Source of the DNA: Enterococcus sp. DIV0212c
GTDB taxonomy: Bacteria > Bacillota > Bacilli > Lactobacillales > Enterococcaceae
Reading direction: 5' to 3'
DNA length: 64,000 nucleotides
Assembly: GCF_017377505.1 (NCBI RefSeq)
Contig: NZ_JAFREN010000030.1
Location: forward strand, 1-64,000
This document shows, one piece after another, positions 31,268 through 38,760 of the stretch; the stretch's first letter is position 1, and the number at the start of each line of letters is the position of its first letter. Made by a program: the position numbers and the translations under genes. The notes beneath the pieces were generated by a model. It was not told the origin of the DNA. It saw nothing but the letters and a program-made list of their open reading frames with translations, and searched no databases.

Positions 31268-31605
31268 CTTTCTGGCTGTTTGTTCTTTTGCAGAACTTCG
31301 CTCTCTTTGGTCGCCAAGTACTGTTCATCATCAGCTCTGGCGGAGCCATTGCCTCCTTCAAACCTTAAAACTTTTGATATCTGGCTTATGCTTTCCTTCT
31401 GCCTGTTTGTTCTTTTTTGCGGAACTTCGCTCCCTTTGGTCGCCAAGTACTGTTCATCATCAGCTCTGGGGGAGCCATTGCCTCCTTCAAACCTTAAAAC
31501 TTTTGATATCTGGCTTATGCTTTCCTTCTGCCTGTTTGTTCTTTTTTGCGGAACTTCGCTCTCTTTGGTCGCCAAGTACTGTTCATCATCAGCTCTGGCG
31601 GAGCC
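31268..31605 (-). repeat. 129-bp tandem repeat (about 2.6 copies) in the mgtA leader
   Basis: Units starting GCRGAACTTCGCTC occur at plus-strand 31290, 31419 and 31548, an exact period of 129 bp. The copies differ at only a few bases, and partial sequence runs back to about 31268. As 129 is a multiple of three, long frames stay open: on the minus strand a 115-codon frame with a 43-residue repeat (RADDEQYLATKESEVPQ). That frame has no ATG and no ribosome site, so I treat it as non-coding. There are no spacers, so it is not a CRISPR. It lies after the riboswitch terminator and before mgtA. Confidence 0.85.
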
Positions 31606-31632
31606 AGTCGCTGTGATTCACAGCAAAACAAA

Positions 31633-31659
31633 ACGCACACTCAACAATAGAGTGTGCGT
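31633..31659 (-). terminator. Riboswitch-controlled terminator upstream of mgtA
   Basis: A perfect 10-bp stem ACGCACACTC / GAGTGTGCGT with a 7-base loop, followed on the minus strand by TTTTGTTTTG. It lies about 30 bases after the M-box, as expected for its expression platform. Confidence 0.85.
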
Positions 31660-31686
31660 GAAATAGCAACTTAAATAAAAGTTTCT

Positions 31687-31840
31687 CTATCGTTGAGCTT
31701 TAGCACTATAGGGCGTAGATAATTTCTTATCAGCTACGTTATGAATGACCTTCACGATCATTCCTGTTCAACCAACTAAGAGTCTCTCGATTCTTTCGCG
31801 GCAGCAGCATGTGTCCAAATAGGAGCCTCACCTAACAATT
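31687..31840 (-). promoter_or_regulatory. M-box (ykoK-type) Mg2+ riboswitch
   Basis: Read on the minus strand, the element starts GTTAGGTGAGGCTCCTAT and continues with ACATGCTGCTGCCGC, GAATCGAGAGACTCTTAG and a closing TAGTGCTAAAGCTCAACG. These are the conserved blocks of the M-box aptamer. In known cases Mg2+ binding compacts the aptamer and promotes the downstream terminator, switching off Mg2+ uptake. It governs mgtA. Confidence 0.93.
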
Positions 31841-31911
31841 ATTCAATTCTTAATCCGTATCCATCATAGTTCATATTTTGATAATTGTCAAAAGAAAAAA
31901 AAGAAAAAATT

Positions 31912-32292
31912 TTAATCCACTGGGTTTCCCTCTGCATGTTGTCCTAGATCTATTTTTCCTTGACTAATTTCTACTCTTGAAAAATTTGCGGTTGTCAATT
32001 CTGAATCGGATAGGTTTTCTAAGCACTCGTAAAACCAATTACCTAGTTCATAAAATTGTTCATCTGTCATATTTTCTGATTCAGCAAACAGTACATTTTC
32101 AGCCTGATTGATCTTTAACTTCAAAATAAGTTCTAAAAGATAATTTTGAATCGGGATCGAATATTTTTCTCCAGTTACTTCATCTGTTACATAAATCATC
32201 GGCATGATTTGTACTTCTTTTGTTTTTCTGAACGGATTAAATACAGCCGCTTTGATTTGTCTCATGAACCAATCCTTTTCATATTCCATCAT
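31912..32292 (-). CDS. Small conserved protein, possibly DUF6483
   Basis: A 126-residue soluble protein starting MMEYEKDWFMRQIKAAVF, followed by a helical body (YLLELILKLKINQAENVLF) and an acidic C-terminal half (MTDEQFYELGNWFYECLENL). The opening resembles DUF6483 proteins as I recall them, but I am not sure. AAGGAG lies 9 bases before the first ATG. It is monocistronic between the mgtA leader and a DUF1398 gene. No function can be inferred. Confidence 0.6.
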   Translation of the reverse strand: MMEYEKDWFMRQIKAAVFNPFRKTKEVQIMPMIYVTDEVTGEKYSIPIQNYLLELILKLKINQAENVLFAESENMTDEQFYELGNWFYECLENLSDSELTTANFSRVEISQGKIDLGQHAEGNPVD

Positions 32293-32408
32293 TACAATCC
32301 ACTCCTTTTTATGTAGCTTTTAAGATAATGATTAGATAAATACTCATTTCTTCTTAATCTTTATTTTACCACTAAACGAAATAATTTACATAAAAAGTGT
32401 TAGCTTTT

Positions 32409-32810
32409 CTAAACTTCTGGAATTGGCTCACTTAAAAGAATTTGACCGCTTTTTCCAAAATAGTCTACCTGCATAGTCCTTAAGTCCGTCCGCCAATAAG
32501 CTATACCGGAATTTCCTGCAAGCTTAGTAAAATCATCAAAAGTTATCAAACCGGCTTGCGCTTTTAATACGGCTTCTTTAATCTTTTTAGCAGATTCTTC
32601 TGCTGCTACTTTTTTAGGTTTCCCATTAAATTGAACCTCGATATATGCTGTTTCATCGTAATATCGATAAACGCCTTCTTCCACCAAATAATCGTATTTT
32701 TGTACACCTATCTTTTTAAAGGCACGAATCAACTCGGAAAATCCACCAGCATTTTTCTCATTATTAATGATTTCTTCAATAGCTTTCAAATCTAGATCCA
32801 TTATCTTCAC
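32409..32810 (-). CDS. DUF1398 family protein
   Basis: A 133-residue soluble protein that reads as a full-length DUF1398 member: an N-terminal helical part, a central VEEGVYRYYDETAYIEVQF strand region, and the conserved closing GIAYWRTDLRTMQVDYFGK. Some relatives are labelled phage envelope protein in databases without good support. The function is unknown. It is single-gene, on the minus strand, between two unrelated genes. Confidence 0.75.
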   Translation of the reverse strand: MKIMDLDLKAIEEIINNEKNAGGFSELIRAFKKIGVQKYDYLVEEGVYRYYDETAYIEVQFNGKPKKVAAEESAKKIKEAVLKAQAGLITFDDFTKLAGNSGIAYWRTDLRTMQVDYFGKSGQILLSEPIPEV

Positions 32811-32833
32811 TCCTATTCTTCGTTTAGAAAATA

Positions 32834-32881
32834 AAAATAGACCTAAATCAAAACGAATTACATTTTGACTCAGGTCTTTTT
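32834..32881 (-). terminator. Terminator of trxB
   Basis: An imperfect stem of about 16 bp (AAAAGACCTGAGTCAAAA with GTTTTGATTTAGGTCTATTTT on the minus strand) starts 9 bases past the trxB stop. Confidence 0.8.
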
Positions 32882-32889
32882 AACGAACA

Positions 32890-33822
32890 TTATTTTACTT
32901 CTTCAACTTCTGTCATATCTTCAATATATTTATAGACTTGTTGACCAGCAATTCCGCCTTCGCCAACAGCTGTTGTGATTTGACGTAATGTTTTTTCACG
33001 AACATCACCAATGGCAAAAACACCTGGTATACTTGTTTTCATATCTTGATCTGTTTCGATCCAACCTTCTGCATTGGTCAAACCAGCTTTTTTAAATGGT
33101 TCTGTTAATGGATCAAGTCCAACATAAATAAAGACACCGTCAGCTTCGATTTCTTTGACTTCATCAGTCAAGGTATTTCTTAATTGTCCACCAGTTACGA
33201 CCATATCATTTCCAACGATTTCTTCTAAAACGGTATTCCATTCAAAAGAAATTTTTTCATTGGCAAATGCCCGATCTTGAATGATTTTTTGTGCACGTAG
33301 TTCATCACGACGATGTACGATTACAACTTCTGAAGCAAATTGTGTTAGGTAGATTGCTTCTTCAACCGCTGAATCGCCGCCGCCAATCACTAACAGTTTT
33401 TTATTACGGAAGAAAGCTCCATCACAAACTGCACAATAAGAAACCCCGCGTCCTGCAAATTCTTCTTCACCTTTAACACCTAATTTACGATGTTCACAGC
33501 CTGTAGCGATAATTATTGTTTTAGCCTGATAGGTTTTATCATCACAAATGACTTCTTTATATGTGCCTTGATCTTTGATATCCATTACGATGCCATATGC
33601 ATTTTCAGTACCAAATTTCTCAACATTCTCATACATTTTATAAGCCAATTCAGGTCCCATGATCGAATCAAATCCTGGATAGTTTTCCACTTCAGCAGTA
33701 TTGTTCATTTGACCGCCAGGTGCGCCGCGTTCAATCATCAATACTGAAAGATTAGAACGTGATGCATAAAGCGCTGCAGTCATCCCAGCAGGTCCGGCAC
33801 CAATTATAATTACATCATACAT
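32890..33822 (-). CDS. trxB: Thioredoxin reductase
   Basis: A 310-residue low-molecular-weight thioredoxin reductase that passes electrons from NADPH to thioredoxin. It has the FAD motif IIIGAGPAGMTAALYAS, the redox-active CAVCDG (Cys 130 and Cys 133), the NADPH fold VIGGGDSAVEEA and the C-terminal FAD signature GVFAIGDVREK. I choose the ATG at 33822 (MYDVIII), as in homologues; the four earlier codons of the frame start at a TTG that abuts the GGAGG site. Confidence 0.95.
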   Translation of the reverse strand: MYDVIIIGAGPAGMTAALYASRSNLSVLMIERGAPGGQMNNTAEVENYPGFDSIMGPELAYKMYENVEKFGTENAYGIVMDIKDQGTYKEVICDDKTYQAKTIIIATGCEHRKLGVKGEEEFAGRGVSYCAVCDGAFFRNKKLLVIGGGDSAVEEAIYLTQFASEVVIVHRRDELRAQKIIQDRAFANEKISFEWNTVLEEIVGNDMVVTGGQLRNTLTDEVKEIEADGVFIYVGLDPLTEPFKKAGLTNAEGWIETDQDMKTSIPGVFAIGDVREKTLRQITTAVGEGGIAGQQVYKYIEDMTEVEEVK

Positions 33823-34014
33823 ATGTCTTTTCAACCTCCGAATTTTTCAAGTACATTCACTTTACAACTTAACTAGTTGATTGTCTATCTTTCTGCCCAA
33901 CCTGATTATTTAATAAAAAAACCAAATCTATTCTGAATGTCTTCATTTCGTTTTCCATTATATCATGCTTTTTTCTGGATATCATCTCTTTTATACTTAC
34001 TTATAATAAGAAAA

Positions 34015-34059
34015 AAGCTAGTAAGGAATAACTAAAAATCAGTTTTCCCTTACTAGCTT
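34015..34059. terminator. Terminator downstream of the pseudoprotease gene
   Basis: A 12-bp stem AAGCTAGTAAGG / CCTTACTAGCTT with an A run on the far side, giving T's on the minus strand. It lies 156 bases past the pseudoprotease stop. The remaining bases between 33823 and 34214 show no gene. Confidence 0.75.
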
Positions 34060-34214
34060 AAATTGAATACCATGCAAAGCGGTGAACCCAAGTTTTATTG
34101 ATTTACTATCTTTAGAAACGATGCACTAGTTTTGAAACATTATACTTCCCCGATTTTAACTAGAACATTAAGAAGATGCTTAATAGATGTTTGATTTTTT
34201 TAGATTTCTACTTC

Positions 34215-34943
34215 TTATTTTAGAAGATTTGAAATGAAATCATAATTACGTTCTGTAAATTTCGCCGCACTTGTTTGAACACCTTTTGAGTATTTTGCAA
34301 ATGTACGAACTCCGATTAGATTCCCGTGTCTATCGAAAATTGGACCACCATAGTTGCCCTCTTTATTTGCTTGGTTAAACCAAAAGTTTGAAGCAACATT
34401 GTAACTAATTGTCGCTTGGCTTTCCCACATTTCGCCTTTTTTATCAGCATCATATCCTGGCATAGTCACATCTCCACAAACGATAATTGTTGGATTTTTT
34501 GTAACAGGAACTACAGGAACTATTTCACCAATATTTTGACCAGATTCATTTGGTTTCACTGTTAAAACAGCTAAATTTCCCCAACTTTCTTCAAAGTCTA
34601 CTGACTCAACTTGGAATGAGCCAAAAGGAGCGTTTTCGCCATCTTTCCCTGGTGTAACGAAAGATTTATCAAGATTTTCGCTATTTTTTAATCCTTCAAC
34701 AACATTATAAGAAGTTAGTACTTTATTGTTAGCAATAACTGTACCAGTACCAGTTGTACCATTAACATCGATAAATGCTACACTCTGGAAACGTCCTTTT
34801 GTTGTATCATTAACTTTTGTTTTGTTTTCAGTTAATTTTTCTCTTACTGGGTGAGCGGCTTCTACTTGAGGTGTTGCTGCAACTGCTGCAGTAGATAACA
34901 CTGCTGCGCATAGTAATGCTGTTACTAAACGTTGAATTTTCAT
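34215..34943 (-). CDS. Secreted V8-like pseudoprotease with all three catalytic residues replaced
   Basis: The ATG at 34943 (MKIQRLVTALL) has AAGGATGG upstream and begins a Sec signal peptide ending near VEAA. The rest aligns end to end with the protease domain of the upstream gene, but the triad is gone: the TAAH site reads VLTSYNVV (His to Asn), the DIAV site reads GNLAV (Asp to Asn), and the GTSGAP site reads GNYGGP (Ser to Tyr). The fold-defining stretches (GTGTVIANNKVLT, the PGY loop, a MWE motif, NLIGVRTF) are kept and the frame is intact, so it is probably selected for a non-catalytic role. It follows the active protease by 135 bp. It has no extra domains. Confidence 0.85.
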   Translation of the reverse strand: MKIQRLVTALLCAAVLSTAAVAATPQVEAAHPVREKLTENKTKVNDTTKGRFQSVAFIDVNGTTGTGTVIANNKVLTSYNVVEGLKNSENLDKSFVTPGKDGENAPFGSFQVESVDFEESWGNLAVLTVKPNESGQNIGEIVPVVPVTKNPTIIVCGDVTMPGYDADKKGEMWESQATISYNVASNFWFNQANKEGNYGGPIFDRHGNLIGVRTFAKYSKGVQTSAAKFTERNYDFISNLLK

Positions 34944-35078
34944 TGATTTACCATCCTTCATTTTTTAGATTGTTTGTATAAACTAAACGTTATTTCAATC
35001 TGTTACTTCATTACTTGGGTCCACCGCTTTACATGGTATCCAAGTATACTTAAAATTAGGATGTTTATTGTGTCTGAA

Positions 35079-36707
35079 TTAGATTTTTTCCCAAACAGTC
35101 GATTTACCTGGTTCTTCTCCACGATTCCACCATTTGGCTTTGTATTGTACTCCCTTGAATGTAATAACATTACCGCCAGAGTAAGCTAGTTGTGATTTCC
35201 ACTCCTCAATAGTACTTGTACTTAGTTTTTCCCAAGCATCTGACATTCCTGGCTTATTTCCTTGTGTCCACCATTTTGCCCGATACTCAATTCCATCATA
35301 GAAAACTTTATCTCCGGCAACATATGTTTTTGATTGCACCCAAGTTGTTTGATTTTCAGATGGTTTTTCTACTTCTTTTTCTGTATTAAAAATTAAAGCT
35401 GTTGATAAATCGGAGCGATTACCTGCTTTATCTAACGCTGCAATCGAAATTGTATAGGTCGTGTTCGCTGTTAAGCCACTCAATTCAAATTTCGTTGTTC
35501 GACTTTCACCTATTCTTGATCCATTACGATACACTTCATATTTTTCTACTCCAATATTATCAGTTGAAGCATTCCAATTTAATTGCGCTGATGTGCTAGT
35601 GATATCGCTTGCTTTTACACCTGTTACTTGGCTTGGCGCCTGTGTGTCTGCTACTATTTCTTTTTCTGTACGAACTGTTACTCCTGTTGACATCTTTGAA
35701 CGATTTCCAGCTTGATCAACCGCAATAATTGAAAATGTATACGATGAATCTGCTATTAAACCTGTTGCAGCAAAAGCTGTTGTTTTACTCTCACCGATTT
35801 TTGAACCATTACGGTACACTTCATATTTTTCTACTCCAACATTATCAGTCGCTGGATTCCAGAAAAGTTGTGTAGAATTAGTTGTAATATTAGCTGCCCT
35901 TACACCAGTCACTTGGCTTGGCGCTTGTGTATCAATTTCATTTTGCCCTAAATGTTTGGCAATAAACTCATAGTTAGAGCCAGTAATTTTTGAACCAGCA
36001 TTTTTGTATGCAACGCCGTTTATACGATATTCAGAAGTATGAACAGCCATTAATTGGTTGTTTTCATTGTAAACAGGAGCCCCAGAAGTTCCACCAATAG
36101 AATCCATATCGTAATATACTCGTAATGTAGTTTGTGAAATAACAGACCCCTTTGCTTCCCATAATTGCCCATGTTTATCTTGGCTGTATCCTGGTAGAAG
36201 TCCTTTAGTTCCTGTCGGAATATTAGGTACATTCTTTACAGGTATGATTGGTACAACATCTCCAATGTTTTTTCCAGAGCTATTAGGTTTCAAAGTAACA
36301 ACGGCAATGTCATAATCTCGGTTATTTTCAACTGTCCATCCAGTATGCATATCAATTGATTCTATTGAAAAGGAACCAAACGGATAATAATAGTCATTTC
36401 TGGCTGGACTTACTCTTGCCTTGCTAATATCTGCACTTGTTTTTAAGCTTGTCACAACGTGAGCTGCTGTCAACACTTTGTTCTTTCCAATAACAGTCCC
36501 TGATCCGAATCCACCATCTGCTTTTAATAGATAAATAATGCTAGAGTAAGGCGCTTTAGTAGTATCCATTACTCTCACTCGAGTATCTTCCCCAATAATT
36601 GCTCTTCCTTCCGGTACATTTGTTTCTGCATAGCTATTCACACTCAATGAAACTATTGATAAAGTAACCCCACAAATCAATAATGCTGTAAATTTTTTAA
36701 CTTTCAC
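35079..36707 (-). CDS. Secreted V8-like serine protease with two FnIII and two carbohydrate-binding modules
   Basis: The best start is the GTG at 36707 (VKVKKFTALL), with GGAGG 8 bases upstream. A Sec signal peptide is followed by a glutamyl-endopeptidase-like S1 domain with an intact triad: His in VLTAAHVV, Asp in YDIAVVTLKP, Ser in GGTSGAP. Two fibronectin type III domains follow (each with DNxGVEKYEVYRNGS), then two short chitin-binding-like modules (CBM5/12: YRAKWWTQGNKPG and YKAKWWNRGEEPG). The family cleaves after acidic residues. The C-terminal modules suggest binding to chitin or host glycans. The combination of V8 protease, FnIII and CBM5/12 is unusual. Its neighbour is an inactive paralogue. 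Confidence 0.9.
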   Translation of the reverse strand: MKVKKFTALLICGVTLSIVSLSVNSYAETNVPEGRAIIGEDTRVRVMDTTKAPYSSIIYLLKADGGFGSGTVIGKNKVLTAAHVVTSLKTSADISKARVSPARNDYYYPFGSFSIESIDMHTGWTVENNRDYDIAVVTLKPNSSGKNIGDVVPIIPVKNVPNIPTGTKGLLPGYSQDKHGQLWEAKGSVISQTTLRVYYDMDSIGGTSGAPVYNENNQLMAVHTSEYRINGVAYKNAGSKITGSNYEFIAKHLGQNEIDTQAPSQVTGVRAANITTNSTQLFWNPATDNVGVEKYEVYRNGSKIGESKTTAFAATGLIADSSYTFSIIAVDQAGNRSKMSTGVTVRTEKEIVADTQAPSQVTGVKASDITSTSAQLNWNASTDNIGVEKYEVYRNGSRIGESRTTKFELSGLTANTTYTISIAALDKAGNRSDLSTALIFNTEKEVEKPSENQTTWVQSKTYVAGDKVFYDGIEYRAKWWTQGNKPGMSDAWEKLSTSTIEEWKSQLAYSGGNVITFKGVQYKAKWWNRGEEPGKSTVWEKI

Positions 36708-36930
36708 TATTTCATCCTCCAACTCTATAACTGTGCTTCTCTATCATTTTATAAGAATTGTTATGAAATTAAAGTTCATTAACCGCTAAAAATAAGAAAT
36801 AAATGAGTAAAATAATCGAAAAAAACATGTCATCCTACTATGTTTTTTATATTTACGAGATGTTTTTTACATTATTTTTACATTTTGTTTAACATCTGAG
36901 TAAGGAAAAGCTCTATAAAACTAGAAAAAA

Positions 36931-36965
36931 ACGCTAGAAGGAGCTATAAGAGCTACTTCTAACGC
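36931..36965 (-). terminator. Terminator of the ABC exporter operon
   Basis: A GC-containing stem (AGCGTTAGAAGTAGCTC with its near-complement GAGCTCCTTCTAGCGT region) followed by T's on the minus strand, directly after the second exporter gene. The rest of 36708-36930 is AT-rich and should contain the protease promoter, not placed. Confidence 0.8.
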
Positions 36966-36975
36966 TTTTTTTCTT

Positions 36976-38760
36976 CTAACTTTCACTATTTTGTAACTTA
37001 TACATATCTGCATACAGACCATTTTTGGTCAATAAATTTTCATGATTACCACGTTCCACGATACGGCCTTTATCTAATACTAAAATCAAATCAGCATCAC
37101 GAATCGTAGATAAACGGTGAGCGATTGCAATCGTCGTCCTTCCTTGACGCATATTGGCTAATCCTTCTTGAATCAACCCTTCGGTCTCGGTATCGATGTT
37201 AGCAGTTGCTTCATCCAACACAAGAATTTTTGGATCTGTTACAATCGTTCGAGCAAATGAGATCAATTGTCTTTGTCCACTAGAATAACTTGCACCTCGT
37301 TCGATCACTTTTGCATGATATTTATTTGGTAATGTTTCAATAAATTTATCTGCTTGAACAAATTCGGCTGCTGCTTTGATTTGTTCATCGGTTATTTCCG
37401 GATTCAACATCCGAATATTTCCAGCAATATCACCATAAAACATAAATGCATCTTGCAAAACTAAACCTAACTTTTGTCTTAACTCAGATAGAGGATACTC
37501 GCGAATGTTGCGATCATCAATCAAAATCTCCCCTTCATAAAATTCATAAAAGCGCATCAAAACATTGATAATTGAACTTTTTCCACTACCAGTATGTCCG
37601 ATCAACGCCACAGTCTCACCCGGGTTAGCAATAAAACTGATATGATTCAATACATTGTTCTTGCCATCATAAGAAAAACTAACATTACGAAATTCGATCT
37701 TGCCACGAAGGATTTCTGCGTTAGCTCCAACATTTTGTTGCGGAGTCAATTCATCGTTATCAAATATTTTCAAAATTCGACTGCCTGCTACCATGCCATC
37801 GGTAAAAACACTTAGAAAATCCATCATTTGAGTCATCGGATTAAAGAATGCTTGAACATAAGTAACAAAAGCATAAATCAAGCCAACTTCCACAGGAGAA
37901 TGCAATGCGTCATACCCGAACAAAGTCAACGTCAAGCCAATTGCTAGTGTATAAAGAAAGTTAATGATTGGACCTAAAAGCAATGAGTTGGTTTTGATCA
38001 TTGAAAAACGCGTACGTAAATAATCATTGTTCGTCTCTTCAAATTCTTTTTCCAAACGATTTTCTTGTCGAAACTGCTGAATAATCTGCATACCAGAAAT
38101 ATACTCATTCAATTTCGTGTTCAATTGACTTAATTTTTCCCGCATACTTCGATAAATTCTTGAACTAAATTTTTGATAGTACCAAATTACGATCAATAAA
38201 ATCGGTAAGAAAATCAAATTATACAACGCAATTTTCCCACTGATCTGAAACATCGCAATAAAAGAAGAAACTACTGCAAAAATTCCTGTCAAGACCATCA
38301 AGAATACATACCAAAACTCAACCAATGTTTCCGTATCATTGGTTACACGAGAAACGATCGAACCAGCTGGTGTTTGATCGAAATAACGCATACCGAGTGT
38401 TTGGAGTTTTTCAAATAATTTTACACGAATATATTGATAAGTTTTTAGTGAAGCGGTCGAATATAAAAACCATTGGAAAAACCAGATAATACTTTTAACA
38501 ACCACACCAAACAAATACAATCCTGCAAAAAAGAAAATCACTTGGTTTGTCGCTGTTTTTGGTGTTAAATAATCATCCATAAACGTTTGAATGATTCTTG
38601 GTAATAGAATGTTAATAATCGACAGAATCAAAGCAAACAAAATTGCTGACAAAAACGTTCGACGAAATGGTCGAGCAAATTTAAGCAATCGTTTAACGAT
38701 CGAGACTTGTTCTTTTAAAGGTACTGATTTTGTCCATTCAGATTCGTATTTTTCTTCCAT
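36976..38760 (-). CDS. Heterodimeric ABC exporter, catalytic half (YheH-like)
   Basis: A 594-residue half-transporter with six N-terminal membrane helices and an ATPase domain. Walker A is GHTGSGKSS, Walker B ends VLDEAT with the catalytic Glu, and the signature is the degenerate SSGQRQ. With the upstream gene it forms an asymmetric pair in which one ATP site is complete. The arrangement matches B. subtilis YheI/YheH and enterococcal multidrug exporters. The start overlaps the preceding stop by one base, showing tight coupling. Substrates are probably drugs or lipids; this is not determined by sequence. Confidence 0.9.
   Translation of the reverse strand: MEEKYESEWTKSVPLKEQVSIVKRLLKFARPFRRTFLSAILFALILSIINILLPRIIQTFMDDYLTPKTATNQVIFFFAGLYLFGVVVKSIIWFFQWFLYSTASLKTYQYIRVKLFEKLQTLGMRYFDQTPAGSIVSRVTNDTETLVEFWYVFLMVLTGIFAVVSSFIAMFQISGKIALYNLIFLPILLIVIWYYQKFSSRIYRSMREKLSQLNTKLNEYISGMQIIQQFRQENRLEKEFEETNNDYLRTRFSMIKTNSLLLGPIINFLYTLAIGLTLTLFGYDALHSPVEVGLIYAFVTYVQAFFNPMTQMMDFLSVFTDGMVAGSRILKIFDNDELTPQQNVGANAEILRGKIEFRNVSFSYDGKNNVLNHISFIANPGETVALIGHTGSGKSSIINVLMRFYEFYEGEILIDDRNIREYPLSELRQKLGLVLQDAFMFYGDIAGNIRMLNPEITDEQIKAAAEFVQADKFIETLPNKYHAKVIERGASYSSGQRQLISFARTIVTDPKILVLDEATANIDTETEGLIQEGLANMRQGRTTIAIAHRLSTIRDADLILVLDKGRIVERGNHENLLTKNGLYADMYKLQNSES

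Noticed and set aside
31228..31575. 115-codon minus-strand ORF across the mgtA leader repeats as a protein gene
   Set aside because: Begins at a TTG inside the repeat without a ribosome site; extending upstream reaches a stop before any ATG.
31268..31605. CRISPR array
   Set aside because: The units are 129 bp long and abut each other with no unique spacers; no cas genes are nearby.
34215..36707. Calling the protease pair gelE-sprE-associated SprE
   Set aside because: No gelatinase or fsr genes are adjacent, and the FnIII/CBM tail is absent from SprE.
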